DNA of 64,000 bases from Chitinimonas sp036961565 (GCF_036961565.1 NZ_JBAMDD010000011.1:1-64000); one strand, 5' to 3'. Counted from the first letter of the stretch, positions 17,529-26,574 are shown. Program-made: numbers and translations. Notes: generated by a model from the letters alone, not told the origin.

Positions 17529-17659
17529 AGTGCGATTACCTGGCTTGGCATCGGCAATGGACTTGAAGCGTTGCAAAACCGAAGTCCATACACCACAGCA
17601 ACCAACGCCAGGATTACCCTGGCACCTGCCCAGCCATGTCTTAAGTCCCTAACAAGCGC

Positions 17660-18661
17660 TTAAGCAGCAATCTCTTCAATCCGGTGGCAAGCCACCAGGC
17701 GATCATCGATAGGCCGCAACAAGGGCACTTCCTGCTGGCAGCGCTCGACCGCATGCGGGCAGCGCTTGTGGAAAGCGCAGCCCGACGGCGGATTCAGCGG
17801 GCTGGGCAACTCACCCGTGATCTTGATCTTGAGGCGGCGGTCTTCCTCGCGTATGGCCGGCGTCGCACTCATCAGGGCCTGGGTATAGGGATGCAAGGGC
17901 CGGGCGTAGATGGTGTTCTTGCTGCCATACTCCACTGCGGCGCCCAGATACATCACCATCAGGTCGTCGGCCACGTGCTCCACCACGCTGAGGTTGTGCG
18001 AGATAAACACGTAACCGGCGCCGAACTCCTCCTGCAGGTCCATGAACAGATTCAGTATCTGCGCCTGTATGGAGACATCAAGTGCCGATACCGGCTCATC
18101 CGCCACCACGATGCGCGGATTCAGGATCATGGCGCGGGCAATGGCGATACGCTGGCGCTGACCACCCGAGAACATATGCGGATAGCGCCGTACATGCTCG
18201 GGACGCAGGCCGACCTTCTGCACGATGGCGTCGATCTTCTCCTTGCGCTCGGCCGAACTCAGGCTGGTGTTGATATACAGCGGCTCATCCAGCGTGGCGG
18301 AGATGGTCTTGCGGGGGTTCAGCGAGGCATAGGGGTTCTGGAACACCATCTGCACCTTGGCACGCATGGCCTTCACCGTAGCGTGGTTGGCCTGAGCCAC
18401 ATTGACTCCCTCGATGCTGAGTACACCCGAGGTAGCCGGCTCGATCATGGTGAGCTGGCGTGCCAGTGTGGACTTGCCACAGCCCGACTCGCCCACCACA
18501 GCCAGCGTCTTGCGTGGCTGCAGGGTAAACGACACACCATTGAGCGCCTTGACCGTGGCGTGCCCCTTCATGAAACCACGGCTGACCTGGTAGTGCCGGG
18601 TCAGGTCCTGTGCCACCAGCAGATCGCTCTGGGTCGGCGGAAGATTGTCCAGATTAGCCAT
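17660..18661 (-). CDS. dppF: dipeptide ABC transporter ATP-binding protein DppF
   Basis: ATPase subunit of 333 residues. Walker A is GESGCGKST, the signature is FSGGQRQR and Walker B is RIVVADEP. The C-terminal oligopeptide/dipeptide extension carries the cysteine-rich motif GCAFHKRCPHAVERC, which holds an iron-sulfur cluster in characterised DppD/OppD-type subunits. The start was taken at MANLDN, with AGGGGA eight bases upstream; it overlaps the dppD stop by eight bases. Last gene of a dppBCDF operon. Confidence 0.93.
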   Translation of the reverse strand: MANLDNLPPTQSDLLVAQDLTRHYQVSRGFMKGHATVKALNGVSFTLQPRKTLAVVGESGCGKSTLARQLTMIEPATSGVLSIEGVNVAQANHATVKAMRAKVQMVFQNPYASLNPRKTISATLDEPLYINTSLSSAERKEKIDAIVQKVGLRPEHVRRYPHMFSGGQRQRIAIARAMILNPRIVVADEPVSALDVSIQAQILNLFMDLQEEFGAGYVFISHNLSVVEHVADDLMVMYLGAAVEYGSKNTIYARPLHPYTQALMSATPAIREEDRRLKIKITGELPSPLNPPSGCAFHKRCPHAVERCQQEVPLLRPIDDRLVACHRIEEIAA

Positions 18662-19625
18662 GAGTCGATTCCCCTTCGGCATTCAGCGGGTAGTAGCAGC
18701 GCACGCCATCCAGCAAGGCGGGCCGCTCCTGGCTGCATTTATCCTGTGCATAGCGGCAACGCGGCGACAGCAGGCAGCCCTTGGGCCGGTCATAGTGGCC
18801 AGGCACGATGCCGGGCAGGGCCGACAAGCGGTGGGCGCCCTTGGAGTGTTCGGGAATGGCTTCCAGCAAGGCCTGGGTATAGGGATGCCGGGGGGCGCGG
18901 AACAAATCCGCCACCGGCGCCTGCTCCACCACCTGGCCGGCATACATCACGCAGATGCGCTTGGCCATCTCGGCAATCACGGCCAGATCATGGGTAATCA
19001 TGATCAGCCCCATATTGTGTTCCTTCTGCAGCCGCTCCAGCAGATCCATGATCTGCGCCTGTATGGTCACATCCAGGGCGGTGGTCGGCTCATCGGCAAT
19101 CAACAGCTTGGGGTTGCAGGCAATGGCCACGGCGATCATCACGCGCTGGTTCATGCCACCGGAAAGCTGGTGCGGATAGGCACTCAGCCGGCTCTTGGCA
19201 GCCGGTATCTCCACCAGCTCCAGCAACTCCAGTGCCCGCTTCTCCAGCGCAGCACCACGCAGACCCATATGTACCTTGAGCGATTCCTTGATCTGGAACC
19301 CCACGGTATAGGATGGATTGAGGCTGGTCAGCGCATCCTGGAAGATCATGGAGATGTCCTTGCCCACGATCTTGCGGCGCTGGGCCGGCTTGAGCTTGAG
19401 CAGGTCATGACCATCAAACACCAGCTCGTCTGCCGTCACCCGGCCGGGCGCATCGATCAGGCCCATCAGGGCCATCATGGTGACCGATTTGCCAGAGCCA
19501 GACTCACCGACGATGCCAACCAGCTCACCGCGATCAATATCAAAGTCCAGGCCGTCCACGGCCGGAAACGGGTGCGCCAGCGAGCCGAACTCAACGCGCA
19601 GGTTGCGGATTTTTAGCAAGCTCAT
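18654..19625 (-). CDS. dppD: dipeptide ABC transporter ATP-binding protein DppD
   Basis: ATPase subunit of 323 residues with Walker A GESGSGKSV, signature LSGGMNQR, Walker B LLIADEPTTALD and the C-terminal cysteine motif GCLLSPRCRYAQDKC. With DppF it would form the heterodimeric motor below the DppB/DppC channel. AAGGAG precedes the ATG, nine bases after dppC. The gene is in strict operon order. Confidence 0.94.
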   Translation of the reverse strand: MSLLKIRNLRVEFGSLAHPFPAVDGLDFDIDRGELVGIVGESGSGKSVTMMALMGLIDAPGRVTADELVFDGHDLLKLKPAQRRKIVGKDISMIFQDALTSLNPSYTVGFQIKESLKVHMGLRGAALEKRALELLELVEIPAAKSRLSAYPHQLSGGMNQRVMIAVAIACNPKLLIADEPTTALDVTIQAQIMDLLERLQKEHNMGLIMITHDLAVIAEMAKRICVMYAGQVVEQAPVADLFRAPRHPYTQALLEAIPEHSKGAHRLSALPGIVPGHYDRPKGCLLSPRCRYAQDKCSQERPALLDGVRCYYPLNAEGESTHG

Positions 19626-19634
19626 GACCGCTCC

Positions 19635-20540
19635 TTAGGCTGCACGCTTGAGTTTGGGGTCCAGCGCATCGCGCAGGCCGTCACCCATCAGGTTGATAGA
19701 CAGCACGGTCACCAGTATGGTCACGCCGGGCATGGTCACCACCCAGGGTGCCCGCTCGATGTAGTCACGCGCGGCCGACAGCATGGTGCCCCACTCCGGT
19801 GTGGGTGGCTGCACGCCCAGGCCCAGAAAGCCCAGTGCAGCGGTTTCCAGGATGGCGGACGAAAAGCCCAAGGTGGCATTGACGATGATTGGCGCCATGC
19901 AGTTGGGCAGCACGGTCAGGAACATCAGCCGCAGCGCGCCGGCACCCGCCACACGGCTGGCTGTCACGTACTCCTTGTTGATCTCGGCCATGGCAGCCGC
20001 CCGCGTCAGGCGGGTATAGCTGGGCAGAGTGCCGATGGCGATGGCGATCATGGTATTGATCAGGCCAGGCCCCAGGATGGTGATGATGCAGATGGCCAGC
20101 AGGATGCCGGGCAAGGCCAGCATCACATCCATCACGCGCATGATGACCGTACCTGCCCCCTTGGGGAAGAAGGCCGCCAGCAGGCCCAACACCATGCCGG
20201 GTATCAATGACATCAGCACCGACATGAAGGCAATGAACAGCGAGATGCGGGCACCGTGGATCAGGCGGGAGAGAATGTCGCGGCCCAGCTCATCCGTACC
20301 CAGCAGATAGGTGGACATCCCACCTTCGGCCCAGGACGGCGGCGTCAGCATATGGTCGCGATATTGCTCAACCGGATCGTGCGGTGCAATCCAGCCGGCA
20401 AACACCCCGCAGAAGATCACACTGAGGAAGATGAACAAGGCCACCACGGCGCCCTTGTTGTGCGAGAAGCTCTGCCAGAACTCCTTCAGCGGGGAGGGGT
20501 AGCTGGGTACTACATCAGCGATTTGGACTTGAGTCGTCAT
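19635..20540 (-). CDS. dppC: dipeptide ABC transporter permease DppC
   Basis: Inner-membrane permease of 301 residues with the N-terminal OppC segment (about residues 15-70, one transmembrane helix followed by the DPVEQYRDHMLTPPS linker to LLGTDELGRDILSRLIHGARIS) and five further helices in the transport domain. The conserved EAA-type loop, EYVTASRVAGAGALRLMFLTVLPN, contacts the ATPases. The start MTTQVQIAD has AAGGGA upstream; the open frame extends further but overlaps dppB. It lies ten bases after dppB. Confidence 0.93.
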   Translation of the reverse strand: MTTQVQIADVVPSYPSPLKEFWQSFSHNKGAVVALFIFLSVIFCGVFAGWIAPHDPVEQYRDHMLTPPSWAEGGMSTYLLGTDELGRDILSRLIHGARISLFIAFMSVLMSLIPGMVLGLLAAFFPKGAGTVIMRVMDVMLALPGILLAICIITILGPGLINTMIAIAIGTLPSYTRLTRAAAMAEINKEYVTASRVAGAGALRLMFLTVLPNCMAPIIVNATLGFSSAILETAALGFLGLGVQPPTPEWGTMLSAARDYIERAPWVVTMPGVTILVTVLSINLMGDGLRDALDPKLKRAA

Positions 20541-20550
20541 GTTCGTTCCC

Positions 20551-21561
20551 TTACTTGGCCGAACGGATACGCGGGTTAACCACGCCGTAGAGGATGTCCA
20601 CGAACAGGTTGACCACGATAAAGATGGTGGCCGAAACCAGGATGCCCGCCTGTACCACCGGGTAGTCACGGCGGGAGATGGAATCCACCAGCCATTTGCC
20701 TATGCCGGGCCAGGAGTAGATGGTCTCGGTCAGTACCGCACCGCCCAGCAGGGAACCCACCTGCAGGCCAATCACGGTGATCACCGGTATCAGGGCATTG
20801 CGCAGCGCATGCACCACCACCACACGGGTGGGTGCCAGGCCCTTGGCGCGGGCGGTACGGATATAGTCCTCACGCAGGACTTCCAGCATGGAGGAGCGGG
20901 TCATGCGGGCTATCACCGCCAGCGGGATGGTGCCTAGCACGATGGTGGGCAGTATCAGATGCATGGCGGCTGACTTGAAAGCCCCCTCCTCGCCCGACAG
21001 CCAGCTGTCTATCAGCAGGAAGCCAGTGCGCTGGGCGATGTCGAACTCGATGTCGATGCGGCCTGATACAGGCGTCCAGCCCAGGGTCACCGAGAAATAC
21101 ATGATCAGGATCAAACCCCACCAGAAGATGGGCATGGAGAATCCTGTCATGGACACCCCCATCACCCCATGGTCGAACACCGATCCTCGCTTGAGACCCG
21201 CAATCATGCCGGCAGGCAAGCCCACCAGCACGGCAAACAGCAGGGCGCAGATGGCCAGCTCGACGGTGGCGGGAAAGAGCGTCAGGAATTCCTTGGTGAC
21301 CGGCTCACGGGTCACCAGCGAAATGCCCAGATCGCCCTGGGCAAGGTCCTTGACGTAGCGGAAGTACTGGATGTGCAGGGGCTGATCCAGTCCCAGGCGT
21401 TGCATGGCCGCCGCATGCATGACCGGATCAAGCTTGCGCTCGCCCACCATGACCTCGATCGGGTCGCCTGGAATCATGCGTATCAAGGCAAAAGCAACCA
21501 GGGTAATACCGATAAAGGTCGGTATGACGGTTGCCAGTTTCCTGAGGATGAAGGAAAACAT
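20551..21561 (-). CDS. dppB: dipeptide ABC transporter permease DppB
   Basis: Inner-membrane permease of 336 residues and first gene of the operon. It begins with the typical MFSFILRKLATVIPTFIGITLVAF helix and GDP motif (MIPGDPIEVMVGE); the EAA loop is EDYIRTARAKGLAPTRVVVVHALRNALIPVI. Six transmembrane segments are expected. No dppA binding-protein gene lies upstream, so the receptor must be encoded elsewhere. The promoter region (21562-21650) shows nothing clear. Confidence 0.94.
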   Translation of the reverse strand: MFSFILRKLATVIPTFIGITLVAFALIRMIPGDPIEVMVGERKLDPVMHAAAMQRLGLDQPLHIQYFRYVKDLAQGDLGISLVTREPVTKEFLTLFPATVELAICALLFAVLVGLPAGMIAGLKRGSVFDHGVMGVSMTGFSMPIFWWGLILIMYFSVTLGWTPVSGRIDIEFDIAQRTGFLLIDSWLSGEEGAFKSAAMHLILPTIVLGTIPLAVIARMTRSSMLEVLREDYIRTARAKGLAPTRVVVVHALRNALIPVITVIGLQVGSLLGGAVLTETIYSWPGIGKWLVDSISRRDYPVVQAGILVSATIFIVVNLFVDILYGVVNPRIRSAK

Positions 21562-21649
21562 GTACTTACCTCCGAGACACCAGGGTGAATAACCCTGATC
21601 GGGGGGTGGAAAAGCGCGCGATGTTACGCGCGACTAACGTCAGCGGCAA

Positions 21650-22228
21650 TTACCGCTCCTGCATGCCTATGCTGCATGGTGTTTGCGCCACAGCTACGGA
21701 AAACCCTTCTAGCCAAATCTGCAATTGACGCGGTGTAGCAAAGCGCCGCACCTGCACACCTTGCGCCGCCAGCCCGGCCAGCACCGGCGGCAGTTCGCGG
21801 CGGCGACGCCAGTAGGTCTGCAGAAACCACAACAGGATGGAATCCCGGCTCAAGGTCTTGCCCAGCAACTCCTGGTTGCCAGCCAATAAACGTTCCCGGC
21901 TGCTCAGCCTGCGCCAAGTGCGGCCCAGCAATTGCCACAGATTGCGGGCAAAGCTGTAGTCTAGCCAGATCACCAGTTGCAGATGCGGCGCGTACAGATC
22001 ACGCACAGCCGAGTAATTGCCATCTACCACCCAGGCCGGCGCCGCCACCGCTGCAGCGACCCGCTCGCGGAACACCGTCGGGGCGGCCGGCTGCCAGTCC
22101 GCCTCCCAATGCAGCGCATCCAGTTCGATATGCTGGAGCGCCCAACGCGCGCATAGCTGGCGTGCCAGTGTGGTCTTGCCCGCACCTGTCGTCGCCGTCA
22201 CCCAGATACGCTGCACCGCTACCACCAC
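21650..22228 (-). CDS. P-loop NTPase, adenylate-kinase-like
   Basis: Protein of about 192 residues with a Walker A motif (VTATTGAGKTTLARQL, residues 10-25) and the pattern IELDALHWEADWQP shared with small P-loop kinases annotated as DNA topology modulation proteins (FlaR-like). A following WVVDGNY and LVIWLDYSFARNLWQLLGRTWRRL (possible LID-type arginines) support a phosphotransferase fold. The substrate is unknown. It overlaps the end of murB; several GTG codons (22228, 22225, 22216) could be the start. Confidence 0.75.
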   Translation of the reverse strand: MVVAVQRIWVTATTGAGKTTLARQLCARWALQHIELDALHWEADWQPAAPTVFRERVAAAVAAPAWVVDGNYSAVRDLYAPHLQLVIWLDYSFARNLWQLLGRTWRRLSSRERLLAGNQELLGKTLSRDSILLWFLQTYWRRRRELPPVLAGLAAQGVQVRRFATPRQLQIWLEGFSVAVAQTPCSIGMQER

Positions 22229-23217
22229 ACCGGCTCAGGCTGCAGCTGCACGCCAAAGCGTTCCGCCACATCAGCCTGCACCTGCTGCATCAACCGCCGC
22301 ACATCGTCTGCCGTGGCACCACCATGGTTGACCAGCACCAGTGCCTGTTTCTCGTACATGCCCACCGGCCCCAGTTGCCGGCCCTTCCAGCCGGCTTGCT
22401 CGATCAACCAGCCCGCCGCCAGCTTGGCTCGGCCCTCGGTATGGGGATACACCGGCAGGCCGGGGTAGGCCGCCTGCAAGGCATCGGCCTGCGCTGTGGG
22501 CACGATGGGGTTGTGGAAGAAGCTGCCCGCATTGCCTATCACCGCCGGGTCCGGCAGTTTGCTTTGGCGGGCCGCCATCACGGCCGCAGCCACTGCCTGC
22601 GGGGTAATGGCCTCGCCGGCCAGCCTGCTGCGCAAATCCCCGTAGTCCAGCCGTGGCTGCCACTGCTTGGGCAGCTTGAACAACACGTCAGCAATCAGCC
22701 AGCGACCGGCCTCGGCCTGCTTGAACACGCTGTCACGGTAAGCAAAGGCACACTGCTCAGGGGTAAACACTGTAGTCGAACCATCTGTCAGGCTCAACGC
22801 AGTCAGGGCATGGAAATGGTCTTTCAACTCCACCCCATAGGCCCCGATATTCTGTATGGGTGCGGCCCCTACCGTACCAGGTATCAAAGACAGATTCTCC
22901 AGCCCCGGCCAACCCTGGGCCAGGGTCCACTGGACAAAGTCATGCCAGTTCTCACCCGCCGCAGCGGCCACATACCAGGCCGCCTCGTCCTCACCCAGCA
23001 ACTGCCGGCCCTGCAGCTCGACCTTGATCACCGTGCCATCTACCCTGGTGCCAGGTACCAGATTGCTGCCACCGCCCAGTACCCGCAGCGGCGCCACGGC
23101 ACCCGCCAGCAGCGGCGCCAGTTGTGCCGCCTCGGTCAAGTGGCTCAGGCGCTCCGCCCGTGCAAGCAAGCCCAAGGTGTGCAGCGGCTGCAGATCGGCC
23201 GCTTCGGTCATCGTCAT
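22219..23217 (-). CDS. murB: UDP-N-acetylenolpyruvoylglucosamine reductase
   Basis: FAD enzyme of 332 residues that makes UDP-MurNAc in peptidoglycan synthesis. Characteristic blocks: RVLGGGSNLVP (FAD binding), LENLSLIPGTVGAAPIQNIGAYG, FAYRDSVFK and NAGSFFHNP with the catalytic Ser. The length and C-terminal extension are of the type I (E. coli-like) enzyme. The start is the ATG at 23217, with AAGGA about six bases upstream; an upstream in-frame start would lack one. Together with Mpl near 49 kb it gives this organism both new synthesis and recycling of cell-wall precursors. Confidence 0.95.
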   Translation of the reverse strand: MTMTEAADLQPLHTLGLLARAERLSHLTEAAQLAPLLAGAVAPLRVLGGGSNLVPGTRVDGTVIKVELQGRQLLGEDEAAWYVAAAAGENWHDFVQWTLAQGWPGLENLSLIPGTVGAAPIQNIGAYGVELKDHFHALTALSLTDGSTTVFTPEQCAFAYRDSVFKQAEAGRWLIADVLFKLPKQWQPRLDYGDLRSRLAGEAITPQAVAAAVMAARQSKLPDPAVIGNAGSFFHNPIVPTAQADALQAAYPGLPVYPHTEGRAKLAAGWLIEQAGWKGRQLGPVGMYEKQALVLVNHGGATADDVRRLMQQVQADVAERFGVQLQPEPVWW

Positions 23218-23481
23218 GTTTGTCCTTGTGCACCGGGGCAAAGAATACGAAATCCGCCGATTATAAGGGCGCTGCGGGAAACCTCGGCTCCCAAGCGTCG
23301 CTTATGAGCTTAATTCGTGAAAAAACTGAAACCCGCTCCCTATGCCTCATCAAGCATGGGCAAGCAGTAGCGTGGGCCGAAGGGGTAAAGGTAGCCAGGG
23401 AAGCGTCCCCCGCCCTACTCGACCAAAGTGGGCTTGCTGGAACTGCCCTATACTGAGCAAAGTCTATCCATCGCAGCATGT

Positions 23482-24222
23482 ATGACCAAGCTCGCCCCTT
23501 ACCTGCTGTTGCTGTTGTGCGGCCTGATGGCCTGCGCGGAACCCGTGCGTGCCTATACCGAGGACTTCCCGCCGTTCAACACCCTCAACGAACAAGGCCA
23601 GCCCAGCGGGTATGCGGTGGAATTGCTAAGCCTGCTGATGAAAGAGGCCCAGCAGGAATACCGGCTGGAGCTGGTGCCCTGGGCCCGCGCCCTCAGCAAT
23701 GCGCGCCAGCAGCCTGGCAGCCTTATTTTCACCATCGCCCGCACGCCAGAGCGTGAGCCGCACTTTCACTGGATAGGGCCGATTGCCGCCCGCAGCACCG
23801 CCATGATGCGGCTGCGCGACGGGCCTGCCCGTGCCAGCAGCCTGCAGGAGGCAAAAGCCTACAAGGTCGGCGTCATCAACGGCGACGCCGGCATGGAGCT
23901 GTTGCTGTCCCAGGGTTTTGTCCGAGGGGTCAATCTGGTCCCGCTGGACAAGCGCAACGACCTGGTTCGGCTGCTGCAACTAGGTTCGCTAGATTTTATC
24001 GTCGCCAGCCCCACCCTCATCCAGTATGTGGCCAGCCGCGCCGGCATACGGCCAGACCAGCTGGAGATCAGCCTGACCCTGTTGCGCCAGCCCGAGGGCT
24101 TTTACTTTGCCCTCAACAAGCAATCAGACCCCGCCCTGCTACAACGCCTGCAAGCCGCATTCGAGCGCCTGCAGGCGCGTGAGGTGGTAGACCAGCTCAA
24201 GCGAAAGCACGCCATAGAATGA
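23482..24222 (+). CDS. periplasmic solute-binding protein, family 3
   Basis: Protein of 246 residues with a signal sequence (MTKLAPYLLLLLCGLMACAEP; LMAC may be a lipobox, otherwise cleavage after ACA). AYTEDFPPFNTLNEQGQPSGYAVELLSLLM is the classic family 3 N-terminal lobe, and EEFY-like C-terminal helices follow. No permease or ATPase gene is adjacent. It overlaps ldhA by four bases (ATGA), an odd pairing of a binding protein with a cytoplasmic dehydrogenase. The ATG used has a weak ribosome site; the frame is open further upstream but without a signal peptide. Confidence 0.8.
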   Translation: MTKLAPYLLLLLCGLMACAEPVRAYTEDFPPFNTLNEQGQPSGYAVELLSLLMKEAQQEYRLELVPWARALSNARQQPGSLIFTIARTPEREPHFHWIGPIAARSTAMMRLRDGPARASSLQEAKAYKVGVINGDAGMELLLSQGFVRGVNLVPLDKRNDLVRLLQLGSLDFIVASPTLIQYVASRAGIRPDQLEISLTLLRQPEGFYFALNKQSDPALLQRLQAAFERLQAREVVDQLKRKHAIE

Positions 24223-25214
24223 AGCTGGCCGTATTCGACACCCATAGCTACGACCAACAGGCCCTGAGCGCGGCCAATGTGCGTCATGGGCATGAGATCG
24301 TGTTCTTCGAGCCCCGCCTGCATGCGGCCACGGCGGCACTGGCCGCCGGCTTCACCGCCGTCTGCCCTTTTGTGAACTGCCGCCTTGATGCGGCTACCTT
24401 GCAGCAGTTGGCCCAAGGTGGCACCCGCCTGGTCGCATTACGGGCGGCCGGCTATAACGGCATAGACTTGGCCGCCGCCCAGGCACAGGGCATCACCGTA
24501 GTGAGGGTGCCAGCCTACTCGCCCCACGCGGTGGCCGAACACGCCTTCGCCTTGCTGCTGACCCTGGTGCGCAAGACCCACCGAGCCTACAACCGGGTGC
24601 GCGAAGCCGATTTCTCGCTCGATGGCCTGGTGGGTTTCGATCTGCACGGCAAGACCCTGGGCATCGTCGGCACCGGCCGCATAGGCCGGGTAGCGGCGCG
24701 TATCGCCACCGGCTTCGGTTGCCGGGTGCTGCTATGTGACCCGCAGGCCGATCCCGCGTTTGCCCAGCAACTGGATGCAAGCTACTGCGAGTTCCCGCAG
24801 TTGCTGGCCCAGTCCGACATTGTCTCGCTGCACCTACCCCTGACGCCCGATAGCCACCACCTGATCAATGCCGAGTCGCTGGCGCGCTGCAAGCCCGGCG
24901 TTATCTTGGTCAACACCAGCCGTGGCGGGCTGATCGACACGCCCGCCCTGATCGCCGCGCTCAAGCGGGGGCAACTGGGCGGGGTCGCGCTGGATGTGTA
25001 CGAACTGGAAGAAGGCGTATTCTTTCAGGATTGGTCAGGCACGGGCCTAGCCGATGATCAACTGGCCAGGCTGACCACCTTCCCCAATGTGCTGATCAGT
25101 TCGCACCAGGGATTTCTCACCCGCGAGGCACTGGCCAATATCGCCGACACCACGCTGGAGAATGTCCGTGCCTTTGCCGCAGGCGAAGTGCTGAGCAATG
25201 CCATATCATGTTGA
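24219..25214 (+). CDS. ldhA: D-lactate dehydrogenase (D-2-hydroxyacid dehydrogenase)
   Basis: NADH-dependent enzyme of 331 residues that reduces pyruvate to D-lactate in fermentation. The nucleotide motif is GIVGTGRIGRVAA (about residues 147-159). Catalytic residues of the family are in place: Arg in VNTSRGGLIDT, Glu in the VYELEEG region, and His in ISSHQGFLT. The block LRAAGYNGIDLAAAQAQG and the length fit LdhA rather than formate or glycerate dehydrogenases. Translational overlap with the binding-protein gene upstream suggests a two-gene operon, separated by 176 bases from the bufferin genes. Confidence 0.92.
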   Translation: MKLAVFDTHSYDQQALSAANVRHGHEIVFFEPRLHAATAALAAGFTAVCPFVNCRLDAATLQQLAQGGTRLVALRAAGYNGIDLAAAQAQGITVVRVPAYSPHAVAEHAFALLLTLVRKTHRAYNRVREADFSLDGLVGFDLHGKTLGIVGTGRIGRVAARIATGFGCRVLLCDPQADPAFAQQLDASYCEFPQLLAQSDIVSLHLPLTPDSHHLINAESLARCKPGVILVNTSRGGLIDTPALIAALKRGQLGGVALDVYELEEGVFFQDWSGTGLADDQLARLTTFPNVLISSHQGFLTREALANIADTTLENVRAFAAGEVLSNAISC

Positions 25215-25307
25215 ACATGGGTAGTTTTGACACTGGCCTTGCATGACAACCACATTCAGCAAGTGTTCACCCAGCCATGGCAGAATGGTCACACGCAAAG
25301 GATGGGG

Positions 25308-25334
25308 TGTAAGAAAAGCCGGCTCATGCTCGAC
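25308..25334 (+). promoter_or_regulatory. candidate ECF-type promoter of the buf operon
   Basis: TGTAAG followed after 17 bases by CGAC, about 57 bases before the bufA start codon. Some DUF2282 genes are known to be run by ECF sigma factors with GTAA-like and CG-rich boxes; this is only a resemblance by eye. Confidence 0.25.
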
Positions 25335-25390
25335 CAAGGTTCACCGGATCTTCCCCTTAAACACCGTTACACCAAACAGGAGTTACCCAA

Positions 25391-25663
25391 ATGGACAAGA
25401 AGCAAGCTCTGATCGCCGGCGCCCTGACCAGCCTGATCGCCCTCGGCCTCTCCTCCGGCGCCATGGCCGACGACAAGGCCGCCAAGGAAAAATGCTACGG
25501 CGTAGCCAAGGCAGGCAAGAATGACTGCGCCGCCGCCAACGGCTCCCACAGCTGCGCCGGCCAATCCAAGACCGACAACGACAGCAATGAGTGGAAGTAC
25601 GTCGCCAAGGGTACTTGCGAAAAAATGGGTGGCAGCACCAAGCCGGGCGAAAAGAAGTCCTAA
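25391..25663 (+). CDS. bufA: bufferin-type precursor peptide (DUF2282, BufA1 family)
   Basis: A 90-residue secreted protein. The signal peptide ends at AMA (about residue 26); the mature part carries exactly four cysteines at positions 35, 46, 55 and 76, spaced KCYG, DCAAAN, SCAG and TCEK. This is the pattern of DUF2282 proteins, now known as bufferins: ribosomally made peptides whose core cysteines are modified and which bind copper in the periplasm. AGGAG sits eight bases before the ATG. It heads a cluster with the DUF692, DUF2063 and DoxX genes; a hairpin terminator follows, probably so that more precursor than enzyme is made. Family assignment is firm; copper as ligand is from literature on homologues. 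Confidence 0.9.
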   Translation: MDKKQALIAGALTSLIALGLSSGAMADDKAAKEKCYGVAKAGKNDCAAANGSHSCAGQSKTDNDSNEWKYVAKGTCEKMGGSTKPGEKKS

Positions 25664-25685
25664 GCCCAGGCCTTCTGGAATACGC

Positions 25686-25710
25686 AACGGGCGGTCATAC
25701 CGCCCGTTTT
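25686..25710 (+). terminator. hairpin between bufA and bufB (attenuating terminator)
   Basis: Perfect 10-bp stem (AACGGGCGGT with ACCGCCCGTT), three-base loop, ending in TTTT. It starts 22 bases after bufA and ends 33 bases before bufB, so it probably allows partial read-through. Confidence 0.75.
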
Positions 25711-25743
25711 GCATTGCCACTGCCCATAGCGCATACCACTACC

Positions 25744-26574
25744 ATGCATACCTCCCTTCCCCTCGCAGCCGGCCTGGGACTGCGGCTACCCCATATCCGT
25801 GAAGTGATAGACAGCCGCCCCGCCGTGGCCTGGTTCGAGGTGCATCCCGAGAATTATTTTGGCGGCGGTGCCAATCTGGCCGCCCTGCAACGGGTAAGGG
25901 CAGACTACCCGCTCAGTCTGCATGGCGTGGGCATGGGCCTGGGGTCGGCGGTGGGGTTGAATGCCGGACACCTGGACCGTTTTCGCGGCCTGATCGACGC
26001 GCTGGAGCCCGCCAGCATCTCTGAACACCTGTGTTGGAACCGCACAGACGAGGAATGCTACAACGACCTGCTGCCTTTGCCCTACAGCACCGCCGCGCTG
26101 GACTTCATGGTGGAACAGATAGACCGGGCTCAGAACGCACTGGGCCGCCCCCTGCTGATCGAGAACCTGTCGTCCTATGTCAGCCTGGTCGACGATGCCA
26201 TCCCCGAGGGTGAATTCCTGGCCGAGCTGAGCCGCCGCAGCGGTTGCGGCCTGCTGCTGGATCTCAACAACCTCCATGTCAACGAGCACAATCTCGGACG
26301 CAGCGCCCACGCCGCCCTGGCGGCACTGCCACTGCATGCCGTGGGCGAAATCCATATCGCTGGCTTCGAGGAGCGCGACGACGGCCTATGGCTGGACACC
26401 CATGGCACCCCCGTGCGCGAAGCGGTCTGGGATCTGCTTGACGCCGCACTGGCCCGTTTTGGCCCCCTGCCCGTGCTGCTGGAACGTGACACCCAGTTGC
26501 CGCCGCTGGCCGAGCTGCTGCAGGAAACCGGCCGCGCCCAAGCCGCGCTGGACAGACTGGGAGTACGCCCATGA
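25744..26574 (+). CDS. bufB: DUF692 multinuclear iron enzyme (BufB, MbnB/TglH family)
   Basis: TIM-barrel-type protein of 276 residues. DUF692 enzymes hold two or three iron ions and modify cysteines of peptide substrates, as MbnB does in methanobactin and TglH in 3-thiaglutamate synthesis. Likely metal ligands and conserved blocks: GLGLRLPHI, FEVHPENYF, SLHGVGMGLGS, ISEHLCW, LIENLSSY, LLLDLNNLHVNEHN, GEIHIAGF, DTHG and LERD. With BufC next door it should modify the BufA cysteines. The ATG has almost no ribosome-binding site, which fits low expression relative to bufA. Overlaps bufC by four bases. Confidence 0.9.
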   Translation: MHTSLPLAAGLGLRLPHIREVIDSRPAVAWFEVHPENYFGGGANLAALQRVRADYPLSLHGVGMGLGSAVGLNAGHLDRFRGLIDALEPASISEHLCWNRTDEECYNDLLPLPYSTAALDFMVEQIDRAQNALGRPLLIENLSSYVSLVDDAIPEGEFLAELSRRSGCGLLLDLNNLHVNEHNLGRSAHAALAALPLHAVGEIHIAGFEERDDGLWLDTHGTPVREAVWDLLDAALARFGPLPVLLERDTQLPPLAELLQETGRAQAALDRLGVRP

